Below are positions 1-5,179 of a stretch of DNA of 9,952 bases, piece after piece. Position 1 is the stretch's first letter. Each line of letters begins with the position of its first letter. The stretch is from assembly GCA_902761265.1 (NCBI GenBank), contig CACWJV010000070.1:1-9952 (forward strand), in the 5' to 3' direction. A program made the translations under genes and the position numbers. The DNA is from Oscillospiraceae bacterium. GTDB taxonomy: Bacteria; Bacillota; Clostridia; Oscillospirales; Acutalibacteraceae. Below the pieces are notes generated by a model. The model had not been told where the DNA came from. It did no database searches and saw nothing but the letters and a program-made list of their open reading frames with translations.

Positions 1-96
1 CACAATGCTTATCTTTTGGTCTTTGGTTCGGAATAGTGTAGTGCTGGCGGTCTATCTCTTGTTTTCGGTTGCTTGCTTCCTTACCGTACATGAGCA

Positions 97-504
97 TTGT
101 CGCCGGAGATGAAACAGCTGCGGCCGAAGATCACGTTCATGCAGGAACAGATCGACCTTGCCGTGAACGAAAAGCTGTACAGCTACGCCGACGTTGAGAA
201 GTTCATCGCCGATACGTCTCTGAAAATGGAACAGCTCAAGTTTGAACGTAGCAAGGTCTACAACAAGATTCGCGGCTGCAAAGACCCGGTGAAGCTGGCT
301 GAGCTTGTTAAACAGCGCGACGGCATGACCGCCGAACTGGCCAGGCTGCGGAACAAGCTCAAACTGGCACAACGGATCATTGACGACCAACCTATGCTCC
401 GGGGCAAGGTCGAGGCTGAAAAAGAACAGATGCGGGAATGGTATTTCCCGCAGCGCACTTTGGAGCAAAACAAAGACCGTCACAGAGATGACGGCGCCAG
501 ATAA
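97..504 (+). pseudogene. Relaxase/mobilization-protein C-terminal remnant
   Basis: This is a reading frame of about 135 residues, very rich in Lys, Glu, Arg and Gln and predicted to be mostly coiled coil. It has an RSKVYNKIR segment followed by KDPVKLAELVKQRD. From memory this resembles the charged C-terminal tail of MOBP-type relaxases of clostridial integrative elements, which nick oriT for conjugal transfer. No relaxase catalytic motif (HxH, Tyr) is present. The same frame is closed upstream by TGA at 91-93 and TAG at 34-36, and the only possible start is a TTG at 97 without a clear ribosome site. I therefore read it as a 5'-truncated remnant rather than a working gene. It lies just upstream of the broken parB-like gene and in the same direction, as expected for an element backbone. 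It could instead be a small accessory coiled-coil protein. Family assignment is moderate to weak. Confidence 0.45.
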
Positions 505-523
505 CTTATTCTAATAATTAAAG

Positions 524-530
524 GAGTTTT
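524..530 (+). promoter_or_regulatory. Ribosome binding site of the parB-like gene
   Basis: An AAAGGAG core sits a few bases ahead of a T-rich spacer and the ATG at 536. It supports the ATG at 536 as the original start of the ParB-like gene. Confidence 0.6.
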
Positions 531-535
531 TTAAA

Positions 536-1487
536 ATGGCAAAAAGACCAAATATTTCAGAAGTTAAAACCACAAGAGAACTTTTTTCCCTTATGCCGCC
601 GGAAAACGCGGGACTGCTGATTGCGGAAATGCACACGCAGGCGAAACGGGACGTTATGCGGGAGATCGCCGCTACGCACCAGACCGTCAAACTCCCGGTA
701 GACCAAATCATTCCGTTTGATGACAACCCTTATCAGGTGCTTGACAACGAAGAAATGGACGAGCTGGTGCAGAGTATCAGAGAACGCGGGATTCTGTCGC
801 CGTTGATCGTGCTGCCGAAGCCGGACGACGCGCACACTTTTGAGCTCATCAGCGGACATCGGAGGCTGTTTGCAGCGAAAAAGGCGGGGCTGAAAAAGGT
901 ACCTGCCGTTGTTTGCAACGTCAGCCGCCCGGGAACATATTCTGCCGAGTGAGAAAGCAAAGGCGTACAAATTAAAAATGGCTGCAATGAAGCGGCAAGG
1001 GAAACGAACGGATTTAACTTCGGACCAAGTTGGTCCGAAGTTGACCGCCAAAGAAATATCCGACGTTGACAGCGCAAGTCAGGTCAAGCGCTATATTCGC
1101 CTGAATAATCTTGTGCCCGAACTGCTGTCTCTTGTTGATGAGAACAGAATCGCCCTTACTCCGGCTGTAGAGCTGTCCTATCTCACGGAAGATGAACAGA
1201 AAAATCTGCTGGAAACCATCGAAAGTGAAGACTGCACCCCGTCGCTGGCGCAGGCCCAACAGATGCGCAAGCTGTCCGAACAGGGCAAGCTTGATATGGA
1301 CGCAATCTTCGGGGTGATGACCAAGCCAAAGGCGAATCAGAAGGAGATGGTCAGGCTCCCGATGGAAAGCATTTCACGCTTCCTGCCGAAAAACGCAACG
1401 CCCAAGGATGCCGCGCAGTTCATTGAAAAAGCGTGTGAACACTACCGCCGGTATCTGAACCGCCAGCGGGATATGGATGCGCGGTAA
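536..1487 (+). pseudogene. ParB/Spo0J-family partition-like protein, disrupted by internal deletion and frameshift
   Basis: Two overlapping frames together spell one ParB-like protein. The first part (536 to about 928) has the ParB N-terminal nuclease/CTPase-type domain: a VDQIIPFDDNPYQ entry strand, DELVQSIRERGILSPLIV, and the ISGHRRLFAAKKAGL box that contains GHRR. The second part (about 930 to 1487, other frame) continues with REHILPSEKAKAYKLKM, an HTH-like SASQVKRYIRLNNL segment, and the usual LTPAVELSYLTEDEQ and SEDCTPSLAQA blocks. Between them the conserved stretch that normally reads roughly 'EAxxxMVDSNLQ' is missing, and the frame shifts by one base at about 926-932. The first frame then ends at 950-952. 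The simplest reading is a deletion of about 38 bp. Such ParB-like proteins in clostridial elements are thought to aid element maintenance or transfer. As it stands the gene should give only a truncated N-terminal domain, unless the second half is started separately. Family call is strong; the exact size of the deletion is inferred. Confidence 0.85.
1016..1042. repeat. 27-bp near-perfect palindrome inside the parB-like gene
   Basis: Perfect 12-bp inverted arms (1016-1027 and 1031-1042) with the core CTTCGGACCA are separated by the 3 bases AGT. The palindrome falls in the variable linker between the N-terminal and HTH parts of the ParB-like protein and encodes the TSDQVGPKL region. It could be an operator or a protein-binding site, or a consequence of codon choice. 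No function is shown. Confidence 0.8.
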
Positions 1488-1520
1488 TGCGTTTGAAATA
1501 ATCTGCGAAAGGAGGGTGCG

Positions 1521-1769
1521 ATGAACCATACCATGAACCAGAATGAACTCCAACAACTTTATTCCGTTATGTTTACGGATTACCCGGATGTTGTCAGCAT
1601 TCCGCAGCTTTGTAAAATGCTCGGCGGCATCAGTGTAAAAACCGCGTATAAACTGATTCAAAACGGACAGATCCCGGCTTTCATAATCGGCAGAGCTTAT
1701 CGGATCCCGAAGCTCGGCGTCGTTCAATTTTTGAATGCCCCGAAAAATCCGTTTGTTAAACTCTCGTAG
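1521..1769 (+). CDS. Excisionase-family HTH DNA-binding protein (Xis-like)
   Basis: An 82-residue basic protein with a MerR/excisionase-type winged-helix motif at about residues 27-68: a VVSIPQLCKMLGG helix, the ISVKTAYKLIQNGQIPA recognition region, then IIGRAYRIPKLGVVQFL. The family binds DNA next to tyrosine integrases, where members act as recombination directionality factors or repress or activate the integrase gene. The ATG at 1521 is preceded at good spacing by AAAGGAGG (about 1508-1515), and the start is well supported. It is followed 82 bp later by the integrase start, the classical xis-int order. The inverted repeat over the integrase promoter is a plausible binding target. The protein is short enough that no other domain is hidden. 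It could be a plain regulator rather than an excisionase. Confidence 0.85.
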   Translation: MNHTMNQNELQQLYSVMFTDYPDVVSIPQLCKMLGGISVKTAYKLIQNGQIPAFIIGRAYRIPKLGVVQFLNAPKNPFVKLS

Positions 1770-1771
1770 AT

Positions 1772-1799
1772 TTGCCGGGACACGGATAGTCTGCTATAC
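1772..1799 (+). promoter_or_regulatory. Integrase promoter with extended -10
   Basis: TTGCCG at 1772-1777, a 16-bp spacer, and TATACT at 1794-1799 with the upstream TGC of an extended -10. It lies just ahead of the integrase and after the xis-like stop. This is a sequence match only; no start site is known. Confidence 0.55.
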
Positions 1800-1809
1800 T
1801 GTCCGTGTC
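1779..1809. promoter_or_regulatory. Inverted repeat over the integrase promoter (putative operator)
   Basis: Perfect 8-bp arms GACACGGA (1779-1786) and TCCGTGTC (1802-1809) enclose the spacer and -10 hexamer of the predicted integrase promoter. A dimeric regulator bound here would occlude the promoter. The adjacent xis-like HTH protein is the natural candidate, but this is inference. As RNA it could also form a hairpin in the leader. Confidence 0.55.
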
Positions 1810-1851
1810 AACGGCAGATGTCATGCAAAAAAGAAATGGAGGTTAATTTTA

Positions 1852-3057
1852 TTGAAAACAAATTCTGATATGGTTGCAGGACATTTGCGTGAACGCAGCG
1901 GCCATTACTATCTCATTCTCAGCTTTACCGATGAACACGGCAAGCGAAAAACGAAGCAGATCGCCACCGGTCTGACGGTCAAAGGCAACAAAAAGAAAGC
2001 GGAAGAACTTCTGCAAAAAGCAAGAATGGAGGAAGGCGAACGTCTCCACGCGATCAAAAGTCTGCGCGCAGGGAAATCGGCGGTTGACCCGACGCTCCTG
2101 TTCACCCGCTATCTTTCCGGCTGGGTCGAAATGATGCGGCCGAGCGTGGAAAAAACGACCTTTGCCGCTTACTGGCAAACCATCCACAGCAAGGTGATCC
2201 CCTACTTCGACAAGCACTTTCCGAAACTGAAGCTGGTTGATCTCACGCCAAGGCATATCCAAGATTACTACACCTACGAACTCAATGTCAACGGTGTTTC
2301 GGCCAACACGGTCATTCACCGCCACGCAAACATTCGTAAGGCGCTGGACTATGCCTACAAAACCGGCCTGATCGACACGAACCCGGCGGACCGGGTGCAG
2401 CGCCCGAAGAAAGCCAAGTTTGTCAGCGAACCGTACAACGCGAAGGAACTGCACGATCTTCTTGAAAAAGCCAAGGGCAAGCCTGTAGAGCTCGGCATCA
2501 TCATGGCGGCGTTCTACGGTCTGCGCCGCAGCGAGGTCGTCGGACTGAAGTGGAACGCCATTGACTTCGACGCCAAGACCATCACGATCCGCCACACGGT
2601 CACGGAAGTAATTGTGGACGGAAAGCGGGAGATCGTAAAGAAGGACAGCACCAAAACCAAGTCCAGCTTTCGCACGCTGCCTTTGGTGCCGCAGGTGGAG
2701 GAGCTTTTGAAGAACCTGAAACTAAAGCAGACCGCCAACCGCAACCTCTGCGGCCGGAGCTATTGCAAGGATTATCTGGAGTATGTCTATGTCAACGAGC
2801 TTGGAAATCTGGTGACGCCGGACACGCTCTCCAGAAAGTTTCAAGCCTTTTTGAAGCAAAACGGCTTCCGGCATGTGCGCTTCCACGATCTGCGGCATTC
2901 CTGCGCAAGCCTGCTCTACGCCAACGGTGTACCGCTGAAGGATATACAGGAATGGCTCGGTCACAGCGATATTTCGACCACGTCGAACATCTATACGCAC
3001 CTGGATTACTCCGCAAAGATCGATTCCGCGAACGCGATCCTCGGGCTGCTGAGCTGA
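1852..3057 (+). CDS. Site-specific tyrosine recombinase (phage/ICE integrase)
   Basis: A 401-residue integrase, normal length for Tn916/phage-type enzymes. The N-terminal arm-binding domain (about 10-70) contains GHYYLILSFTDEHGKRK. The SAM-like core-binding domain spans about 78-175. The catalytic domain spans about 195-395 with the full set of residues: Arg225 in GLRRSEV, a lysine near TKTKSSFR (about 268-270), His345-x-x-Arg348 in FHDLRHS, His371 in GHSD, and nucleophile Tyr381 in IYTHLD. It should catalyse integration and excision of the element at the adjacent tRNA-Leu. I chose the TTG at 1852 because TGGAGG (1837-1842) sits 9 bases upstream. The longer in-frame extension back to 1735 overlaps the xis-like gene and the promoter and does not look coding. 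No lesion is visible, so the enzyme may be active although nearby element genes are broken. Confidence 0.95.
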   Translation: MKTNSDMVAGHLRERSGHYYLILSFTDEHGKRKTKQIATGLTVKGNKKKAEELLQKARMEEGERLHAIKSLRAGKSAVDPTLLFTRYLSGWVEMMRPSVEKTTFAAYWQTIHSKVIPYFDKHFPKLKLVDLTPRHIQDYYTYELNVNGVSANTVIHRHANIRKALDYAYKTGLIDTNPADRVQRPKKAKFVSEPYNAKELHDLLEKAKGKPVELGIIMAAFYGLRRSEVVGLKWNAIDFDAKTITIRHTVTEVIVDGKREIVKKDSTKTKSSFRTLPLVPQVEELLKNLKLKQTANRNLCGRSYCKDYLEYVYVNELGNLVTPDTLSRKFQAFLKQNGFRHVRFHDLRHSCASLLYANGVPLKDIQEWLGHSDISTTSNIYTHLDYSAKIDSANAILGLLS

Positions 3058-3063
3058 GCCAAC

Positions 3064-3159
3064 GGACATACTGATGTCCTCCAAATGTCCTTCCGGAGCG
3101 CGTAAAGCCTTGCAAATAAAGGGCTTGCGGGTTGCCGAACATCCAAAACCGTGTCCTCC
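3064..3159. promoter_or_regulatory. Putative left integrase arm-type sites (TGTCCTCC repeats)
   Basis: TGTCCTCC occurs at 3075-3082 and 3152-3159, with a one-base-expanded copy TGTCCTTCC at 3086-3094. A GGACAT at 3064-3069 forms a small inverted repeat with ATGTCC at 3074-3079. The same octamer appears in the opposite orientation on the other side of the tRNA. Direct repeats spaced about one helical turn apart between int and the tRNA are what arm-binding sites of lambda/Tn916-type integrases look like. The role is inferred. Confidence 0.5.
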
Positions 3160-3221
3160 GAGGCCGATTTTGATGCGGATTTGGAAAAATAAAACCGGCT
3201 GAAAAACAGGGGTAAAAAAGG

Positions 3222-3250
3222 CGAAACCCCTTGAAAATCAAGGGGTTTCG
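3222..3250 (-). terminator. Rho-independent terminator of tRNA-Leu
   Basis: Perfect 12-bp arms (3222-3233 and 3239-3250) with the 5-base loop AAAAT start at the base right after the encoded CCA of the tRNA. On the minus strand the stem is followed by a CCTTTTTT tract. It is a strong intrinsic terminator belonging to the tRNA gene. Confidence 0.85.
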
Positions 3251-3337
3251 TGGTGCCGGAAGCGGGGGTCGAACCCGCACGGTGTCACCACCACTGGATT
3301 TTGAGTCCAGCACGTCTGCCAATTCCATCATTCCGGC
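3251..3337 (-). tRNA. tRNA-Leu (anticodon CAA)
   Basis: An 87-base class II tRNA on the minus strand with the 3' CCA encoded (3251-3253). The acceptor arms GCCGGAA and TTCCGGC pair perfectly. The D-arm region contains GGAATTGGCAGAC, the anticodon stem CTGGA/TCCAG holds the loop CTCAAAA (anticodon CAA, reading UUG), a variable arm follows, and the T-arm GCGGGTTCGACCCCCGC is standard. It is the apparent integration target of the neighbouring element and remains complete. No convincing dedicated promoter is visible immediately upstream (to the right), where element-like sequence lies. Confidence 0.96.
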
Positions 3338-3338
3338 A
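3296..3338. repeat. att-type direct repeat, copy 1 (within tRNA-Leu)
   Basis: These 43 bp cover the 5' half of the tRNA, from the base before its first nucleotide to within the anticodon stem. They are repeated without mismatch at 3487-3529. A long perfect duplication of part of a tRNA next to an integrase is the usual signature of attL/attR core sites. Confidence 0.85.
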
Positions 3339-3383
3339 AAGATTCAGTTGTGATTTTTCTCAAAAAACGCCCTTCTGGAAATC

Positions 3384-3404
3384 GGAGGACATTTTGGAGG
3401 ACAT
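3384..3404. promoter_or_regulatory. Putative right integrase arm-type sites (GGAGGACA repeats)
   Basis: GGAGGACAT occurs at 3384-3392 and again at 3396-3404, a 12-bp period. It is the inverse of the TGTCCTCC sites left of the tRNA. Together the two sets give an arm-core-arm layout like an attP. The role is inferred. Confidence 0.5.
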
Positions 3405-3433
3405 TGGCCGTTTTTCGGCGAAATCCCGTTCGT

Positions 3434-3468
3434 CAAAACGCCGAAATATAAGGGTTTTCGGCGTTTTG
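3434..3468. terminator. Bidirectional terminator-like hairpin in the att zone
   Basis: Perfect 13-bp arms (3434-3446 and 3456-3468), beginning CAAAACG and ending CGTTTTG, with a 9-base loop. The A-run on one side and T-run on the other are built into the stem, so it could end transcription in either direction. It lies between the tRNA and the second core copy. It may be the boundary terminator of an element end. Confidence 0.6.
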
Positions 3469-3486
3469 CACGAGATTTGGAAAAAC

Positions 3487-3529
3487 GGATTTTGAGTCCA
3501 GCACGTCTGCCAATTCCATCATTCCGGCA
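3487..3529. repeat. att-type direct repeat, copy 2 (tRNA-Leu 5'-half fragment)
   Basis: A perfect 43-bp copy of the tRNA-Leu 5' half, ending at the anticodon stem with no 3' half. The flanks on both sides differ from copy 1. It is best explained as the second core left by integrase-mediated recombination, with host DNA towards rpmB on its right. It is not a functional tRNA. Confidence 0.85.
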
Positions 3530-3585
3530 TATTCGGGCGGTTTCTGCTTTTCTGCAAATTGCGCCCACGTTACTCTTGCGGTGCC

Positions 3586-3621
3586 CGAAATTGCCTGCGC
3601 CTCTTCCGGCGCGCAATTTCG
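3586..3621. repeat. GC-rich compound inverted repeat
   Basis: Outer arms CGAAATTGC (3586-3594) and GCAATTTCG (3613-3621) enclose inner arms GCGCC and GGCGC, with a two-base bulge. It can form a stable stem but has no T-tract, so it looks like a repeat or RNA structure rather than a simple terminator. It lies in the otherwise gene-free stretch between rpmB and the att copies. Confidence 0.6.
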
Positions 3622-3678
3622 ACCGCTGCGCCATCCCCGCCTCGCTGCTTCCGCCACTGGCGGCGCTTCGGCGGCGAT

Positions 3679-3703
3679 GCTGCCAATTCCATCAGTCCGG
3701 TAT
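3679..3703. repeat. Degenerate third copy of the tRNA-Leu 5' end
   Basis: On the minus strand this segment matches the region around the tRNA-Leu start (TATGCCGGAATGATGG and onward through GGAATTGGCAG) with only about two or three mismatches in 25 bases. The match stops abruptly after GGCAG. It lies 173 bp beyond copy 2, measured at the tRNA 5' end. It may mark an older integration event at the same tRNA. Confidence 0.6.
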
Positions 3704-3708
3704 ACAAT

Positions 3709-3728
3709 GGAGCATCTTGCGATGCTCC
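3709..3728 (-). terminator. Hairpin downstream of rpmB (weak terminator candidate)
   Basis: Perfect 8-bp arms GGAGCATC and GATGCTCC with a 4-base loop lie 16 bp after the rpmB stop. On the minus strand it is followed by ATTGTAT rather than a clean T-run, so termination may be partial. Read-through from rpmB toward the tRNA is possible. Confidence 0.45.
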
Positions 3729-3744
3729 GCGGATAAACCGGTTG

Positions 3745-3933
3745 TCAGATTGCGCGGGTCACCTTGCCGGAGCGAAGGCAACGGGTGCAGGCATACACTC
3801 TTTTCGGAGAACCGTTCACGATCGCCTTGACGCGTTTCACGTTGGGCTTCCAGGTTCTGTTGGAACGTCTGTGCGAGTGGGAAACCTTAATGCCGAAGGA
3901 AACATCCTTGCCGCAAAAATCACATTTTGCCAT
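3745..3933 (-). CDS. rpmB: 50S ribosomal protein L28
   Basis: A 62-residue protein, the normal length for bacterial L28, which sits in the large ribosomal subunit near the exit site. It begins MAKCDFCGKDVSFG and has the typical SHRRSNRTWKPNV core. It is the zinc-ribbon form, with Cys4-x2-Cys7 near the start and Cys49-x2-Cys52 in YACTRCLRSGKV. The start ATG is preceded by AAGGAGG at good spacing on the minus strand. It is transcribed alone from the promoter at 3979-4007, away from the LRR-protein gene. It is host core DNA and fixes the right-hand boundary of the integration zone. Confidence 0.97.
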   Translation of the reverse strand: MAKCDFCGKDVSFGIKVSHSHRRSNRTWKPNVKRVKAIVNGSPKRVYACTRCLRSGKVTRAI

Positions 3934-3978
3934 ATCTTCAGCACCTCCTTAATGTTTAGTCTCCAATAAGCGAACAAT

Positions 3979-4007
3979 ATTCTAACAGAAAGCGGCGCAA
4001 AAAGCAA
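3979..4007 (-). promoter_or_regulatory. rpmB promoter
   Basis: On the minus strand: TTGCTT (4002-4007), a 17-bp spacer, and TAGAAT (3979-3984), about 45 bp before the rpmB start. It is a good sigma-A match, based on sequence only. Confidence 0.7.
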
Positions 4008-4031
4008 GTGTTTTTGCAAAAAAGTTTGAAA

Positions 4032-4187
4032 TGTGAACAAAATATTTTTCTTCGCCGATTTTTGTGCAAGTTCACAAAGCCCGTGCGCCGCCGGTTTCGG
4101 CGGGTTGTTCACGGATTGTTCATTGCATTCGGGCGGCACAGGGCTTATAATAATATTATACTTTACCGCGCGAAAGGTGTGAACAAC
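4032..4187. promoter_or_regulatory. Cluster of GTGAACA/TGTTCAC motifs around the LRR-gene promoter
   Basis: The motif occurs as GTGAACA (4033-4039), GTTCACA (4070-4076), TGTTCAC (4106-4112), the variant TGTTCAT (4117-4123) and GTGAACA (4179-4185). Perfect inverted pairs are TGTGAAC/GTTCACA (4032/4070) and the 9-bp GTTGTTCAC/GTGAACAAC (4104/4179). They flank the predicted promoter and reach into the leader before the start codon. It may be a regulator-binding array; the regulator is unknown. Confidence 0.4.
4123..4151 (+). promoter_or_regulatory. Promoter of the LRR secreted-protein gene
   Basis: TTGCAT (4123-4128), a 17-bp spacer, and a consensus TATAAT (4146-4151), 38 bp ahead of the ATG. 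It is a strong sigma-A match. Confidence 0.75.
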
Positions 4188-4188
4188 G

Positions 4189-4770
4189 ATGAAAAAGACA
4201 AGAACCGCAGGACTCTGCCTGTTTTTGAGCGTTCTGCTGCTGTGCATGGCGTGGGTGACGCCGGCGTCGGCAGCCGGGGCGCCGCTGCAGTATCAGGCGA
4301 CGGAATACGGCTACGCGATGGTGACGGGATGCGACAAAAGTGCGTCCGGCAAAATCACGGTTCCCGCAAAGGCAACCGTTGACGGCAAAAGCTACGCCGT
4401 AAAGTTCATCGGAGAAAAGGCGTTTGCCGGGTGCACGGGCATCACGGAGATCGTGATTCCCGAGGGTGTGACGCAGATCGGGTCAAAGGCGTTCGAAAAC
4501 TGCACGTCGCTGCGCACGGTGGATATGCCGAAGTCGCTCAACAACTGCCAGTACGACGCGTTCCTTGGCTGCGAAAACGTGATGGTCAACTGCTACAGCT
4601 CCAACTACCAGTTTTTTGCAGTCTACGGTCTGAGCCAGAATATTCAGGTCAATGTGCTGGACAAGCAGCGCACGCCGGAGGAAACCAAAAACATCAACGC
4701 GTTCGGTGATTTCATCAAGCGCTTTTTGCAGGTCATCTTCTCCTGGTTCGGCATCGAGCTGTATAAGTGA
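4189..4770 (+). CDS. Secreted BspA-type leucine-rich repeat protein
   Basis: A 193-residue exported protein. Residues 1-28 form a signal peptide: MKKTRT, a hydrophobic run LCLFLSVLLLCMAW, then an A-x-A cleavage region at about PASA|AG. Residues 70-140 hold two to three BspA-type (LRR_5) repeats, recognised by IGEKAFAGCTGITEIVIPEG and IGSKAFENCTSLRTVDMPKS. Conserved cysteines follow AF in each repeat. The C-terminus (about 170-193) is a short amphipathic, aromatic-rich helix (FIKRFLQVIFSWFG) that may bind membrane or the cell surface. BspA-type repeats mediate binding to host or bacterial surfaces in several gut and oral species; the ligand here is unknown. The ATG at 4189 has AAAGGTG 9 bases upstream. 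It is a single-gene unit, and its stop codon abuts the heptamer array at 4772. It is much shorter than classic BspA. Confidence 0.85.
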   Translation: MKKTRTAGLCLFLSVLLLCMAWVTPASAAGAPLQYQATEYGYAMVTGCDKSASGKITVPAKATVDGKSYAVKFIGEKAFAGCTGITEIVIPEGVTQIGSKAFENCTSLRTVDMPKSLNNCQYDAFLGCENVMVNCYSSNYQFFAVYGLSQNIQVNVLDKQRTPEETKNINAFGDFIKRFLQVIFSWFGIELYK

Positions 4771-4771
4771 G

Positions 4772-4799
4772 TGCATCGTGCGTAGTGCATCGTGCACAG
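4772..4799 (+). repeat. Heptamer array TGCACAG-type, left end of island A
   Basis: Four consecutive 7-bp units: TGCATCG, TGCGTAG, TGCATCG, TGCACAG. It begins one base after the LRR-protein stop codon. The inverse array lies at 5147-5174. Confidence 0.8.
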
Positions 4800-4881
4800 T
4801 CGGGCGGCCGTCGGCCGCCGGTTGACAGTCGCAGCGCCGGCCAATCGCCGGCTGTCAGTTGACAGTCGTATATCAATAGCA

Positions 4882-4909
4882 ACAGCCGCCGAAGGGCGGC
4901 TGTGGTTTT
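4882..4909 (+). terminator. Terminator of the LRR-protein gene (inside island A)
   Basis: Perfect 9-bp arms ACAGCCGCC (4882-4890) and GGCGGCTGT (4895-4903), loop GAAG, then GGTTTT. A near-identical hairpin in inverse orientation ends the isomerase-like gene at 7757-7784, so the terminator appears to be part of a shared repeat module. Confidence 0.7.
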
Positions 4910-4946
4910 ATGCCGTAACCTTCCTTGCCCTCTCCGAAGGCGGAGA

Positions 4947-4977
4947 GGTTGCGGGTCGCCAGTGGCGACCCGCAACC
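4947..4977. repeat. 31-bp inverted repeat in island A
   Basis: Perfect 14-bp arms (4947-4960 and 4964-4977; core GCGGGTCGCC) around AGT. No T-tract follows. It is one of the palindromic units that make up the island. Confidence 0.85.
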
Positions 4978-5053
4978 CGTGGGCGACTGCTACCCATCAT
5001 TCAAAGCTGCACGCACAGCGGCCCGCGGGGCCGCCGCTACCGTGCATTTGCTT

Positions 5054-5109
5054 CTTGCTATCTTGCCATCTTGCTTTCTTGCTATCTTGCCATCTTGCTT
5101 TCTTGCTAA
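5054..5109 (+). repeat. Octamer tandem array
   Basis: Seven consecutive 8-bp units in the order CTTGCTAT, CTTGCCAT, CTTGCTTT, repeated twice and ending CTTGCTAA. This gives an exact 24-bp higher-order period over two rounds. The regular higher order points to recent duplication of a three-unit block. Confidence 0.9.
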
Positions 5110-5146
5110 CGACTAATGACTAAAAGCCGGCCATAGGCCGGCGCTA

Positions 5147-5174
5147 CTGTGCACTGTGCACCAGGCACTGTGCA
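5147..5174 (-). repeat. Heptamer array TGCACAG-type, right end of island A (inverted)
   Basis: Units on the plus strand: CTGTGCA, CTGTGCA, CCAGGCA, CTGTGCA. This is the inverse complement of the left array. It ends 5 bases before the stop codon of the minus-strand lipoprotein gene. Confidence 0.8.
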
Positions 5175-5179
5175 CTCCC

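Larger units (their letters stand above)
4772..5174. repeat. Intergenic repeat island A
   Basis: This gene-free stretch lies between the convergent LRR-protein and lipoprotein genes and is almost entirely built of repeats. It is bounded by inverted TGCACAG-type heptamer arrays. In order it holds: a hairpin GGCGGCC/GGCCGCC (about 4803-4819), TTGACAG-type heptamers (4822-4828, 4852-4865), the terminator hairpin at 4882-4903, a 14-bp perfect inverted repeat at 4947-4977, a GC hairpin near 5020-5035, an octamer array at 5054-5109, heptamers TAACGAC and TAATGAC (5107-5120), and a GCCGGCC/GGCCGGC hairpin (about 5126-5142). Open frames across it are low-complexity and not believable genes. Confidence 0.75.

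Noticed and set aside
5..112. Small hydrophobic plus-strand frame of about 35 residues at the window edge
   Set aside because: Short, with no visible ribosome site or family motif and no upstream context; it cannot be distinguished from chance.
52..483. Minus-strand frame opposite the relaxase remnant
   Set aside because: The plus-strand product has family-like charged coiled-coil character; the minus frame does not resemble a known protein and lacks a good start.
1735..1851. N-terminal extension of the integrase
   Set aside because: It overlaps the xis-like gene and contains the predicted promoter and inverted repeat; the TTG at 1852 has the better ribosome site.
2792..3331. Minus-strand frame starting with residues MMELADVLDSKSS across tRNA-Leu
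   Set aside because: This is a translated tRNA gene, a familiar annotation artefact; the second short one at 3433-3657 comes from the tRNA fragment copy.
5054..5109. CRISPR array
   Set aside because: Units are 7-8 bp with no spacers, so this is a simple tandem array.
4792..5123. Plus frames of 60-105 residues across island A
   Set aside because: They are low-complexity translations of hairpins and the octamer array (SCYLAILL-type periodic peptide).
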